Of a stretch of 64,000 bases of DNA, positions 17,001 to 25,342 are shown in pieces. The notes under the pieces were generated by a model that ran no database searches, was not told where the DNA came from, and was given only the letters and a program-made list of their open reading frames with translations. Positions within the stretch are counted from its first letter, which is position 1, and the number at the start of each line of letters is the position of its first letter. The stretch is from Blastocatellia bacterium. GTDB taxonomy: Bacteria > Acidobacteriota > Blastocatellia > Chloracidobacteriales > JADJPF01. The position numbers and the translations under genes were made by a program. The stretch is taken from contig JANWYG010000019.1 in the NCBI GenBank assembly GCA_025057015.1, positions 124,001-188,000 on the forward strand. The letters run 5' to 3'.

Positions 17001-19321
17001 TGGCTAATGGTGCCGAGGGGATGCGTAATACACAAATAGCACCGCCTGTGTCTCTTACTTCACTTATAGAGATCAACTCTGTGGTGACGGTAAACACTAC
17101 CGGGCAGACTACAATCAAGGGTACAATCAACTACTTAAACAACGGCATTACGGCTAACATCAACCAGTCTACGATAGAGATCTTCGTAAGCCGCCGAGGT
17201 CAGGAGTACACCGGCGGAGGTATTCCAGCTGCACAAGCAGCACAAGCACTTGCCGAGGGACAACTCTATCTTGACGCTGTAGTTTCTTTCCAGCCAAATC
17301 CAATCAACCCTAATACGCTCGATTGGTCAGCGAGCGTGGTTATTCCGGCGCAATTTTTGAACCCTTCAAACACGCCTACGGTGTATGTGACAGCTACGAC
17401 CACGACAGGTGATGGCAGCACTTCTCCGTTTTCTATCGCTAAGGTGCCGCAGTTTGTAAGCGGTGTCGGGAATTGCTCGCTTACGGTTAATCCGAATCCT
17501 ATCAGTTTCACTAATGCGCCTGTAGGAGCAGTTACGCAGCAGACCGTTACGCTCACTAATTCGGGTACGTCTATTTTGGTGATCTCTAGCCTTACGATCA
17601 ATCAGAGCGGGACTCAATTTAGTGTAGCACCGACGAATCCGAACACGCTGCCTATTACGCTTAATCCGGGTCAAGCGGCCACGATAACGGTCTCGTTTAC
17701 ACCGACGAATAACAACACAGTCACAGCTCAACTGGTCATAGGCGAGAGCTGTAACGGGCAGACTTTCGTACCCATCTCAGGCCAAGGGTGTCAACCTACT
17801 ATTCAGGTCAATCCGACTGCTGTGAATTTTGGGACTGTACAGGTAGGCAACACGGCTACAGCTACGGTTCAGGTGTCGAATACAGGTTGTTCAACGTTGG
17901 TCTTTACTGCGGCACTTTCTAACAACACGCCTTCGGCGTTCTCGATTACTAACGTCACTTCTGGTACGCCGGCGAACGTAAATCTTGCGTTTACTCCGCT
18001 AGCTCCTGGCACATTTAACGGGACATTGATAATTAGCAGCACGAATGCCAGCAACTCACCTGTGAACGTGCCTCTTACAGGGCAAGCGACGCAACCGCAG
18101 CAGCCGAACTTGGTGATAATACCTGCAAACGTCATCTTTGGAGACGTTCCCGTAGGCACTACGGCTACTCAGGCCGTGACCATCAGAAATGCTGGCAACG
18201 CTCTCCTTACGCTAAGTACGCCTGTAGTTCAGACAGGTGCGAACCTTGGCTTTGGGTTAATACCTCCACCGACGCTGTCGATACCGCCAAACGAGTTTAC
18301 CACTATGCAGGTCTCGTTCACTCCCGTGCAGACAGGTCAGGCAAACGGCTCGATATTGGTATCAAGCAATGCTGGCAGCCAGACAATAGTGCTGAGTGGT
18401 AATGGTGTAGCGGCGAGGATAGCGGTAGCGCCTGGATCAGTAGACTTTGGAACCATACCCGTAGGTCAACCAGCTCAACCGCGTACGCTTACCGTTAGCA
18501 ACCTCGGTACAGGGCCGCTGGAAGTAAGATCGCTGACGATCTCTGGAGGTACGGCAAATGGATTTTCTATACCGAATAGTGCTCCATTTACTGTACAGCC
18601 GGGATCATCGGGAGCAATTTCAGTAGCGTTCACTCCTAATAGAGTAGGACCTGTGACCGATTCGTTGATCATAACCAGTAACGATCCGAGCAGTCCTACG
18701 GTGACGGTAACGCTTGCTGGTGCTGGTGGTGACAACATACCACCTACGGTTAGTGTGCAGGCTCCGACGGCTGGTCAGGCAGTGGGTTCTGGACAGCAGT
18801 TTACTGTGAGGTTTACTGCAAACGACAATATAGGGCTCACGACGTTTGAGATCAGGCTTTCTACTAATGGTGGTGGTTCGTTTGATAACACTATAGGCAG
18901 CGGGAATGCAGTTTCTGGTGCAAACAGCTTCACTGCTGTAGCTCCTGTAGGAGTAAACACTTCTCAGGCAGTAGTACAAGTGCTGGTACGTGATACAAGC
19001 AACAACGTAGGTACTGGGACGAGTCCAGCATTTGCGATAGTTCCGCCGCCAAACATCTTCGGTCCGTCACTAGTAAACGGTAAGTTTAGCTGCGTAGCTT
19101 CTGGATCCAACATTCAGCCCGGAGCTGTACTGGTAGTGGGCAATGATACCTTTGCTATGTCAGCAAACAAGAGTGGCTCGAAGTTCTTGGTGAAGAGAAG
19201 CACTGTTGGATCGGGTGGGCGTACTTTGAAACAACTTGTTCCTACTGGTACTACTGTACAGGTGGTGGTACGCAATCCTAATGGTGTGTCGTCTTCTCCT
19301 GCATCCGTGACGGCAAGATAG
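14021..19321 (+). CDS. Very large secreted FG-GAP / right-handed beta-helix / choice-of-anchor protein
   Basis: 1766 residues from the ATG at 14021. A signal peptide (about residues 6-30) is followed by seven or so FG-GAP/VCBS-type repeats (DINQDGQIDLF, DLTNDGLPDIA, EIDHDGIDDLL, DFDNDFWTDIA, DFNGDHYPDLA, DYNRDGQFDLS) of the integrin-like calcium-binding propeller. Residues about 430-1000 form a right-handed beta-helix with N-rich repeated NTVGLN, NNVVGANG and NKVGID coils (NosD/pectate-lyase style). Residues about 1145-1570 hold four ASH/choice-of-anchor D domains (VNFGTVQVGNTATATV, VIFGDVPVGTTATQAV, VDFGTIPVGQPAQPRT), then one Ig-like domain and a C-terminal IPT-like strand region. A surface adhesin or extracellular matrix protein is likely. 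A strong terminator follows. Confidence 0.88.
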   Translation: MRGRREIWIIAVALSCLLGSMILLSSSRADRAGRVSGVKPSSAAAAGAAPLKAGNAGSKITLQVGELQRIGFVNASDLAEPVASLSSDSKPVIIDQGDINQDGQIDLFGAYVGSNGSELRLRLGDIAGEIGLPQVYALEGLHASGIAMGDLTNDGLPDIAVSTLQGKLVLFAGSEDNRLHPAGQVNLGGRLGAITVAEIDHDGIDDLLVVDTESNTVKMLVGNGDLPNAQVKVFAPQISAITSVAVADFDNDFWTDIAIAGSNAVVVLYGNEARGYERETRLSFYGEARNIVVKDFNGDHYPDLALASSNGLAIWHTRLSKGFSKAKTYLVGRALSAVSVGDYNRDGQFDLSVIEQGRRHILVLLNVGNGFGKAMQMEVTSEPLTIASGNFRRHGTDGIAIGKADGGLVMAIAPQVVVIDVSTVNDENDCPTCTTTQLQALTPPGGGTGISLREAITAINNDFLLQNRTNQGIGFQNLSTVVSAVNPIADVLSTCGVPTQTYWFLLVQNSPLPPILAPGASIEGDRVAAPTAGGPTNTLGPKVFVSGGNLITGGFVITSSAPGVIIKELGIRSFLGNAITVQGNSAQILNNVIGYDCDTLTTGVPAGITGNTGVGIILSGTSNSRVAGNFVGANGDDGIQVNGISLAIPVPQNNVIENNTVGLNRLGNRNGANNAGNINGNTDDGIHLRSGAVGNRVRNNVVGANGGIGIRVSDNITADNIITGNKVGIDPSGQSERGNGQDGIAISDVGNSKFNQVSQNLVSGNGVDEADPGDPTNNPFVANGIRLSSADTQAQFNIINNNKIGVNAAGSVQVPNIGNGILITGLASNNTVGGSQRAAFNQISGNNGRGVYIGGGAASPATRPNNNVIRFNDIGPNNLLTGAPFDPANPSDPQPRSNKGGGMVIDGASFSNIIAQNNIAFNNDSQLITPPIPNDFFLVPLPFCSGITHVSGNGGAGVQPQFNTITRNNIFLNPPQRVAGTPTPHIWITPPTGVANGAEGMRNTQIAPPVSLTSLIEINSVVTVNTTGQTTIKGTINYLNNGITANINQSTIEIFVSRRGQEYTGGGIPAAQAAQALAEGQLYLDAVVSFQPNPINPNTLDWSASVVIPAQFLNPSNTPTVYVTATTTTGDGSTSPFSIAKVPQFVSGVGNCSLTVNPNPISFTNAPVGAVTQQTVTLTNSGTSILVISSLTINQSGTQFSVAPTNPNTLPITLNPGQAATITVSFTPTNNNTVTAQLVIGESCNGQTFVPISGQGCQPTIQVNPTAVNFGTVQVGNTATATVQVSNTGCSTLVFTAALSNNTPSAFSITNVTSGTPANVNLAFTPLAPGTFNGTLIISSTNASNSPVNVPLTGQATQPQQPNLVIIPANVIFGDVPVGTTATQAVTIRNAGNALLTLSTPVVQTGANLGFGLIPPPTLSIPPNEFTTMQVSFTPVQTGQANGSILVSSNAGSQTIVLSGNGVAARIAVAPGSVDFGTIPVGQPAQPRTLTVSNLGTGPLEVRSLTISGGTANGFSIPNSAPFTVQPGSSGAISVAFTPNRVGPVTDSLIITSNDPSSPTVTVTLAGAGGDNIPPTVSVQAPTAGQAVGSGQQFTVRFTANDNIGLTTFEIRLSTNGGGSFDNTIGSGNAVSGANSFTAVAPVGVNTSQAVVQVLVRDTSNNVGTGTSPAFAIVPPPNIFGPSLVNGKFSCVASGSNIQPGAVLVVGNDTFAMSANKSGSKFLVKRSTVGSGGRTLKQLVPTGTTVQVVVRNPNGVSSSPASVTAR

Positions 19322-19349
19322 ATTTAGTCTTCGATAGAAGACAATAGGA

Positions 19350-19378
19350 GCCGAGGTTTTAGAGACCTCGGCTTTTTT
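19350..19378 (+). terminator. Strong intrinsic terminator
   Basis: GCCGAGGT (19350-19357) pairs perfectly with ACCTCGGC (19365-19372) around a 7-base loop, followed by six T residues. It closes the giant gene. A second 11-bp inverted repeat (19331-19341 with 19386-19396) flanks it and could extend the hairpin. Confidence 0.93.
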
Positions 19379-19403
19379 GCGTTTTTCTTCTATCGAGGAT
19401 CTT

Positions 19404-19745
19404 ATGTTGAGGTTTTGTACAGAGTGTGGGGAACGAGTAGATGTTAGTCGATGGCATCTATTTATCCACGGATGTAGTAGATGCGCTAAGTGTAAGAAGA
19501 CAGATTTTGCAAGACTACCGGCTTTGCTGTTCTTAGTACTCTCATCGTGTTTTTTGGGTTTCGTAGTGGGCAAACTTTCACCTACTACGTCTTCCTGTGA
19601 ACATGGAAGATTGCGGACGTTGACAAGCCTTCGTTCAAGCGTGAGAGTAGAGGTAGGTAAACAATGTGCGGGCAAGACACGTTCTGGCAGGCGGTGTAAG
19701 AGGAAGATCGAAGAAGGTAATTACTGCTGGCAACATCGTAGGTGA
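19404..19745 (+). CDS. Zinc-ribbon, single-span membrane protein with C-terminal CxxxxxxGxxCxR...CWQH motif
   Basis: 113 residues from the ATG at 19404 (GAGGA just upstream); a TTG frame extension would begin inside the terminator and is rejected. The N terminus has cysteines CTEC and CSRCAKC, likely a zinc ribbon. One membrane span lies at about residues 37-57. The C terminus, CAGKTRSGRRCKRKIEEGNYCWQH, matches the small Cys/His motif (DUF5763-like) seen in phage, plasmid and bacterial proteins; its function is not known. It lies 6 bases before rnhB and is probably co-transcribed with it. Confidence 0.7.
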   Translation: MLRFCTECGERVDVSRWHLFIHGCSRCAKCKKTDFARLPALLFLVLSSCFLGFVVGKLSPTTSSCEHGRLRTLTSLRSSVRVEVGKQCAGKTRSGRRCKRKIEEGNYCWQHRR

Positions 19746-19751
19746 CTGCAC

Positions 19752-20396
19752 ATGTCAAAAAGAAGCTGTTGTTCTGATAGGATAGAGCGCGAGCTTTGGG
19801 CAGCAGGGTACAAGTTAGTAGCTGGTGTTGACGAAGCAGGGCGAGGAGCACTTGCTGGACCTGTTGTGGCTGCGGCGGTGATCCTTAATCCAGAAGGTAT
19901 ACCGCAGGGTATAGACGATTCTAAGAAGCTTTCTAGGAAGCGGCGTGAACGTTTGTTTGACCAGATAAGGTCTTCTGCGATGGCCATATCTGTTGCTATG
20001 GTCAGTGCTGCAGAGATAGATAGAATGAACATACATGCAGCTAGCCTAAAGGCAATGTCTGAAGCTATCGAAAGGCTATCTCTTGTGCCAGACTATGTTC
20101 TCGTGGACGGGTTTGTTTTGAATACTTGCGGCGTACCGCATCGTGCTATAATTAGAGGTGATGCTCTGTCGGTGTCAATAGCTGCTGCTTCTATAATAGC
20201 GAAGGTGACGCGAGATAGGCTTCTTGCGGAGTATGATGACAAGTGGCCGGGATATGGGTTTGCAGAGCATGCTGGTTACAGTACTCTACGACATAGGTTG
20301 GCTATTTTGAATTTGGGGATTACGCCAGTACACAGAACCAGCTTCCGGCCAGTTGTAAGTGGTCGACAGAAGAGTTTTGATTTCGACGAACAGTGA
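19752..20396 (+). CDS. rnhB: Ribonuclease HII
   Basis: 214 residues, the usual length. It cuts RNA in RNA-DNA hybrids and removes single ribonucleotides from DNA. The signature VAGVDEAGRGALAGPVVAAAVIL carries the first catalytic Asp-Glu pair, DSKKLSRKRR follows, VDGF gives the third acidic residue and the SIAAASIIAKVTRDR block is typical. Starts 6 bases after the zinc-ribbon gene. Confidence 0.96.
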   Translation: MSKRSCCSDRIERELWAAGYKLVAGVDEAGRGALAGPVVAAAVILNPEGIPQGIDDSKKLSRKRRERLFDQIRSSAMAISVAMVSAAEIDRMNIHAASLKAMSEAIERLSLVPDYVLVDGFVLNTCGVPHRAIIRGDALSVSIAAASIIAKVTRDRLLAEYDDKWPGYGFAEHAGYSTLRHRLAILNLGITPVHRTSFRPVVSGRQKSFDFDEQ

Positions 20397-20450
20397 GAAA
20401 AAGCTTGCTAAGTGTAGATATATGTTGACTTTACCGGCTTTAAAAATCGG

Positions 20451-20480
20451 TTGACAATAGAATTCACGTTATGGTAATTT
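20451..20480 (+). promoter_or_regulatory. Sigma-70-like promoter for the TPR gene
   Basis: A perfect -35 TTGACA (20451-20456) with a weak -10 TAATTT (20475-20480) at 18-base spacing, in the 214-base gap before the 20611 gene. Confidence 0.45.
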
Positions 20481-20610
20481 TCACAACAACTTTGCGAAAA
20501 GCTGGCGTCTTTGCTTGTGAGAAATAAGTTCTTACTTGGGAGTGCTTGAGGCTTGGAAAATAAAGTCAAGTATTATTTCTAACTAAACAAACTTCAAAGA
20601 GGCCTGAGTT

Positions 20611-23600
20611 ATGGCATTTAATAAAGCTAAGTCTCTGAAAGTAGCAGAGAAGTATGTTCAGCAAGGTAAGATAGCTGCCGCTATAGAAGAGTATAAGAAA
20701 ATAGTGGAAGCTGATCCTAATGATCTGACGATGATCAACACCTTGGGTGATCTGTGTGTGAGGGCTGGGCGCACGGAGGAGGCGATATTTAACTTCTCCA
20801 AGATAGCCGAGAATTATCGTCAAAATGGCTTCACGTTGAAAGCAATAGCAATGTACAAAAAGATAAGCAAGCTGGAGCCAAACAACTTTGACATACTGCT
20901 CAAGCTTGCTGATCTATATGCCAAACAAGGTCTGGTAGTAGACGCTAAGCAGCAGTACTTGCAAGTTGCAGAAGCTTATAAGCGCGGCGGACAGTCTAGA
21001 AAAGCTATTGATGTGCTCAAGAAGGTTGCTGATCTAGATCCGGCAGATACAGCAACGAAGCTGAAGCTGGCAGAAAGCTATCAGATGGAAGGAATGAATG
21101 CCGAGGCTCAGGAAGTATTTGTGGCTATAGGTCAAGAGCTCCAGCGCAAATCTAAATTTGTAGAAGCTATACAGGCTCTTCAGAGAGCACTGTCGATATC
21201 TTCTGATTCGAAAGTAGCTTTAAAGTCTCTGATAGACTGTTACATCCAGCAGGGTGACACTCAGCAAGCTCTGTCACTTATAAACTCGGCTCTTGAGAAG
21301 AATCCGACAGATACTGATCTACTTGTTCTCCTTGGAAAGACTTATCTGAATGCAAAGATGCTAGCGGAGGCAGAAAATGCCTTTACGCGCCTAATTTCTG
21401 TCGATAACTCTAGATATGATTATTTACTGGAAGTTGGCAAGAAATATCTAGAGCGGGGGATGTTTGATAAAGTCCTCGCAATATCTGATAAATGTGTCGA
21501 GCAGGTTTTAAAGCGTAGGACAGAGGAAAAAGTTGTCTCTCTACTTAAGGGAGTATTGGAGTATGACTCAAATAATCTGAAGGCTTTGAAGAAGCTTTCC
21601 GATATCTATACTCGCGTTCGAGAGGAGCACAACTTAGCTGATACTCTCAAGAAGATTGTCGATGTCGCGTTGCGGACTGGAGATAAAGATGCTGCAATAG
21701 ATGCCTTAAAGACACTCACAGAGATTGAGCCAGATGAGACAGCTCATCGTCAGCGCTTGGCGAATTTGGGAGCGATTGCTGCTCCTCAGCCTTCACCACC
21801 TTCTACTCGCTCGCTTCCCATAGGTAGCAAACCGGAAGGCATAGGACCTCTTATCCCAACTGTTGCACCTATCGCTGCACCTGTATCGCCGATCATAGGC
21901 ACAGGGACAAAGCCACTGCCGCCACCGCTTTCTGGAGATGCAGAAAAGAAGCTTCAAGAGGCCCGCTTGTTTATTAGCAGAGGCTATAGTGCCCATGCTG
22001 CTGGTATTTTGGAAAATCTTCTCGAAGATCACCCGCACTACATAGAGGCCCGGGTTGAGCTTAAAAAGATATATGAAGAAGGAGGGGAAGTTAAGAAAGC
22101 TGCCGGACAGGCATTAGAACTGGCAAGACTGTATGAAGCCAGAGGAGATGTGGCTCTAGCCCAGCAGATGCTGCAAGAGTCTAGAAAACTTGAGGCTAAA
22201 TCGCCAGCAGGAGCAGCTACCTTAGCTTCTGGATTCGGAATAACTGGCGTTTCGCAAGCTGAAGCAGAAGAGTCCTACGAGGTTGAAATAGACCTAAGTG
22301 CTCCAGATACGATTTCAGATAAGAGTGCTATACCAGTAATCGAACCTGAACCCTTTTCTAGCGCAGGGATGAACCTTTTTGGTGGGACTCCTGTTTCACC
22401 TACGCAGCCGTCGCCGCCAGTTTCGGACATTTTCGGGGGGTTACCTGGTAGTAGCAGTTCGCCTGCTTCTGGTGCAGGGATGAACCTTTTTGGCGGGACT
22501 CCTGTTTCACCTACGCAACCGTCGCCGCCAGTTTCGGACATTTTCGGGGGGTTACCTGGTAGTAGCAGTTCGCCTGCTTCTGGTGCAGGGATGAACCTTT
22601 TTGGTGGGATTCCTACTTCACCTACGCAACCGTCGCCGCCATTGGGGATGGTTGTTGATGGGCGCCAATTGGGGGAGCCTGGCAGTAGTCAGCGAGGGGC
22701 TGGCTCTGCGGAGATGCCACATATAGGCATCAAAGGTGCAGCGTCGACCGAGGTATCGTCTATCGAGTTTGAAATTCGCATGGATGAGGACGTCTCTTCT
22801 AAAGAAGGAGCGCTCAGTAGTGCTTTGGAGGAGATAGATTTCTATTTGCGACATGGTTATGCAGAACTGGGAAAGGAAAGATTGGATGCTCTCTGCAAAG
22901 AGTATCCCAATCATCCGGAGGTGATGCGGCTACTAGCGAAGCTAGGGATAGCTACTGTTGATGCCAAAGTTTCTCAGCCGGAGTCGAAAGGGACTATGGA
23001 AGTCTTGCAATCTCCGGTAGAAGTGCCGTTTGATGAACTGATTAATGATACTGCTTTTGGTGAGACAACCCTTTCTGAAGTCAGGGATATTCTTCCTCAA
23101 CAACAGCCAGCTAAGAAAGATTCCTCTGATGTGGGTGTCGGTGTGACGGTGAGCAGTGGTATTAGCGTAGATAAAGAGGAAGACGATGATCTAGCAGCGC
23201 TCTTTGACGATTTTAAGCAGGAAATTGAAGTAACTCAGGAGGTTGATTTCGAAACTCATTATAATTTAGGGCTGGCCTATAAGGATATGGAACTTTATGA
23301 AGAAGCTATAGAGGAATTTCAGACTGCCTGTAAGGCTACCGATCCTAATAGTACTGACGGTAGGTACTTTGACTGCTGTAACATGCTAGGCTTCTGCTTC
23401 CTCCAGAAAGGCCAGGCTAGACCGGCAGCATTGTGGTACAAGAAGGGCCTAGAGAGTCCTGCCAGGTCTGAGGAACAGTATCAAGCTATGCGCTATGATC
23501 TTGCTATTGCCTATGAGAGATTAGGTGAATATGATAAAGCTCTCGAGCTGCTGCAAGAAGTCTATGCCTTGGATATAAATTATCGCAACGTAGCTGCCAA

Positions 23601-23637
23601 GATAAAGGAACTAAAAGAATCAAAGAAGTTGGCATAG
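20611..23637 (+). CDS. Large cytoplasmic TPR protein with internal Pro/Gly-rich tandem repeat
   Basis: 1008 residues, no signal peptide. Residues about 1-400 are tandem tetratricopeptide repeats (KVAEKYVQQGKIAAAIEEY, KAIAMYKKISKLEPNNFDIL, KAIDVLKKVADLDPADTATK). A further TPR block is at about 450-530 and a C-terminal one at about 870-1005 (THYNLGLAYKDMELYEEAIEEF). Between them lies a low-complexity linker with 37-residue repeats containing MNLFGGTPVSPTQPSPP and SDIFGGLPGSS. Similar long TPR proteins are common in Acidobacteria and Deltaproteobacteria and act as scaffolds; the partner here is unknown. The FGG/PSPP linker may be a docking or disordered region. Confidence 0.85.
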   Translation: MAFNKAKSLKVAEKYVQQGKIAAAIEEYKKIVEADPNDLTMINTLGDLCVRAGRTEEAIFNFSKIAENYRQNGFTLKAIAMYKKISKLEPNNFDILLKLADLYAKQGLVVDAKQQYLQVAEAYKRGGQSRKAIDVLKKVADLDPADTATKLKLAESYQMEGMNAEAQEVFVAIGQELQRKSKFVEAIQALQRALSISSDSKVALKSLIDCYIQQGDTQQALSLINSALEKNPTDTDLLVLLGKTYLNAKMLAEAENAFTRLISVDNSRYDYLLEVGKKYLERGMFDKVLAISDKCVEQVLKRRTEEKVVSLLKGVLEYDSNNLKALKKLSDIYTRVREEHNLADTLKKIVDVALRTGDKDAAIDALKTLTEIEPDETAHRQRLANLGAIAAPQPSPPSTRSLPIGSKPEGIGPLIPTVAPIAAPVSPIIGTGTKPLPPPLSGDAEKKLQEARLFISRGYSAHAAGILENLLEDHPHYIEARVELKKIYEEGGEVKKAAGQALELARLYEARGDVALAQQMLQESRKLEAKSPAGAATLASGFGITGVSQAEAEESYEVEIDLSAPDTISDKSAIPVIEPEPFSSAGMNLFGGTPVSPTQPSPPVSDIFGGLPGSSSSPASGAGMNLFGGTPVSPTQPSPPVSDIFGGLPGSSSSPASGAGMNLFGGIPTSPTQPSPPLGMVVDGRQLGEPGSSQRGAGSAEMPHIGIKGAASTEVSSIEFEIRMDEDVSSKEGALSSALEEIDFYLRHGYAELGKERLDALCKEYPNHPEVMRLLAKLGIATVDAKVSQPESKGTMEVLQSPVEVPFDELINDTAFGETTLSEVRDILPQQQPAKKDSSDVGVGVTVSSGISVDKEEDDDLAALFDDFKQEIEVTQEVDFETHYNLGLAYKDMELYEEAIEEFQTACKATDPNSTDGRYFDCCNMLGFCFLQKGQARPAALWYKKGLESPARSEEQYQAMRYDLAIAYERLGEYDKALELLQEVYALDINYRNVAAKIKELKESKKLA
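22363..22641 (+). repeat. 111-bp in-frame tandem repeat, about 2.5 copies
   Basis: Copies begin at GCAGGGATGAACC at 22363, 22474 and 22585, exactly 111 bp (37 codons) apart. The first two are nearly identical at DNA level, implying recent duplication; the third diverges after about 57 bases. Confidence 0.92.
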
Positions 23638-23644
23638 AGCTGTT

Positions 23645-23980
23645 GTGTCCGCTAAACTTACCATAATATTCTACATACTGATCTGCTTTGAAGTAGGCAT
23701 AATACTTCTTATCCTTCCATGGCATACCTACTGGGAGGAAAACTTCTTTCTCTACTATGCTGCTGCAAAGTTGCATTGGCAGTGGCTGATAGATTTTGCC
23801 CACAGCGGTTACGTACGTGGCGCTGTTTCGGGTATCGGCATAATTAATCTGCTAATAGGCTGTTGGGAAATAGTGGATTTCCGGAAGACGGTCACGGCCT
23901 TGTCACCTGAGAAAGTGCATGAAGAACAGACCTCTGCTTTGCTTGATAACCGACCAGCAGAGGATAGCTCTGCGAACTAA
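23645..23980 (+). CDS. Small membrane protein, unknown
   Basis: 111 residues from a GTG at 23645, 7 bases after the TPR gene stop. Two hydrophobic spans (about residues 5-25 and 56-75) are separated by an aromatic loop (YWEENFFLYYAAAKLHWQWL). Not recognised. Its last 62 bases overlap the start of thiE in another frame. Confidence 0.6.
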   Translation: MSAKLTIIFYILICFEVGIILLILPWHTYWEENFFLYYAAAKLHWQWLIDFAHSGYVRGAVSGIGIINLLIGCWEIVDFRKTVTALSPEKVHEEQTSALLDNRPAEDSSAN

Positions 23981-24548
23981 CGTATCTGACACGGTGGCCT
24001 TTTGCCGTCTTGCAGCAACAGCAGGCGTTGACTTGATCCAGATCAGAGAGAAGGCTCTCTCTGCAAGAGAGCTGTTTGAGCTTGCCTGTGGAGTCGTTTC
24101 TGCGGTCAGGGGAACTGAAACTCGCGTCCTAGTTAACGACCGTGTAGACGTAGCTCTGGCTGCTAAAGCTCACGGTGCCCATCTCACTACGCAATCGCTG
24201 CCGCTTGCTGAGGCACGTCATATTACCGGCAAAGGTTTTCTTCTTGGCGTATCTACTCATTCTCTAGAAGAAGCGATAGAGGCCGATCGTGGTGGTGCTG
24301 ACTACGTGCTACTAGGACCTGTGTTTGATACTCCATCTAAACGAGCCTATGGAAAGCCCTTGGGGCCAGAGGTGTTGTCTGCTGCCGTTGCTAATTGTAA
24401 GTGTTCGGTTATTGCCCTTGGGGGGATTAACTTGCAAAACTACCAAGATGTCCTACGCACCGGTGTGGCAGGAATAGCCGCTATAAGGCTATTTACGGAT
24501 AGCTTCGATCTGGTTGATACCATAGCTCACCTCAAGTTGCCGATATGA
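23919..24548 (+). CDS. thiE: Thiamine-phosphate synthase
   Basis: 209 residues, normal length. It joins HMP pyrophosphate and thiazole phosphate to make thiamine phosphate. Landmarks: CLITD at the start, IQIREKALSARELFELA, VLVNDRVDVALAAKAHGAHL, the GVSTHSLEEAIEADRGGADYVLLGPVFDTPSK core and IALGGI. It overlaps the preceding membrane-protein gene by 62 bases and thiD by 4 bases. Confidence 0.95.
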   Translation: MKNRPLLCLITDQQRIALRTNVSDTVAFCRLAATAGVDLIQIREKALSARELFELACGVVSAVRGTETRVLVNDRVDVALAAKAHGAHLTTQSLPLAEARHITGKGFLLGVSTHSLEEAIEADRGGADYVLLGPVFDTPSKRAYGKPLGPEVLSAAVANCKCSVIALGGINLQNYQDVLRTGVAGIAAIRLFTDSFDLVDTIAHLKLPI

Positions 24549-25342
24549 ACCTTCCTCCTGTAGTACTTACGATATCGGGTTTTGACCCTTGTTCTGGAGC
24601 AGGTGCACTGCTCGACTTGCGAGTATGTAGCGAGCTTGACTGTTACGGTATTGCCGCCATAACTGCACTCACGGTACAAAATACTTCTCAAGTTTATTTC
24701 GCTCAGGCCGTAGGAGAGAAAGTTTTGACTTCCACTTTGGAAAAACTTGCTGAGGACTTTGAAATAGCGGCTGTCAAGACTGGTATGCTGGCTGATGAGA
24801 AAACCGTCTGCTGCGTGGCGGAATGGGTAAGTGCCTATCGCCCTGCTGCATTAGTAGTCGATCCGGTAATACTGTCTACTAGTGGGAAAAGGCTCTTGTC
24901 ACCGCAGGGAGTACGGACATTGATAGACCGACTTCTTCCTCTTGCCGATCTAGTTACACCTAATTTACCAGAGCTTGCTATGTTAACAGGGCAGCAGGTG
25001 AACGATCTTGCAGCCAGTGAGGTCGCTGCCAAAGCACTTTTGAGATTGGGTGTAGCTGCTGTACTCGTCAAAGGAGGTCATTCATCTGATGTTCATGTAG
25101 TGAGAGATTGTCTAGTTACTTCTGCAGATTCAACGATATTTGCCGCAGAAAGATTGGATATAGGAGAAGTGCACGGTACGGGATGTGCTCTTTCGGCGGC
25201 ATGTGTGTGTTACTTAGCACGAAGACTATCTTTGCGTGAGAGCGTGACAAATGCCTTATCTTATACGAGGAAGCTAATCAAGCAAAGTATCAAACTTGGT
25301 AAAGGATCTAGATTGTTATGGAAGTCAGAGCACTGGTATTAG
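24545..25342 (+). CDS. thiD: Hydroxymethylpyrimidine/phosphomethylpyrimidine kinase
   Basis: 265 residues, PfkB/ribokinase-like fold. It phosphorylates HMP and HMP phosphate, supplying the substrate for ThiE. Visible: TISGFDPCSGAGALLDLRV near the N terminus (usual SDSGGGAG variant), ALTVQNT, KTGMLAD, VVDPVILSTSGKRLL, VTPNLPELAMLTG and VHGTGCALSAA with the catalytic Asp position replaced in context GTGC as in the family. ATG overlaps the thiE stop by 4 bases; its end overlaps the next gene by 25 bases. Confidence 0.94.
   Translation: MNLPPVVLTISGFDPCSGAGALLDLRVCSELDCYGIAAITALTVQNTSQVYFAQAVGEKVLTSTLEKLAEDFEIAAVKTGMLADEKTVCCVAEWVSAYRPAALVVDPVILSTSGKRLLSPQGVRTLIDRLLPLADLVTPNLPELAMLTGQQVNDLAASEVAAKALLRLGVAAVLVKGGHSSDVHVVRDCLVTSADSTIFAAERLDIGEVHGTGCALSAACVCYLARRLSLRESVTNALSYTRKLIKQSIKLGKGSRLLWKSEHWY

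Noticed and set aside
22363-22641. Possible CRISPR-like array
   Set aside because: The repeats are 111 bp, in frame and code for protein, with no unique spacers; an ordinary tandem repeat.
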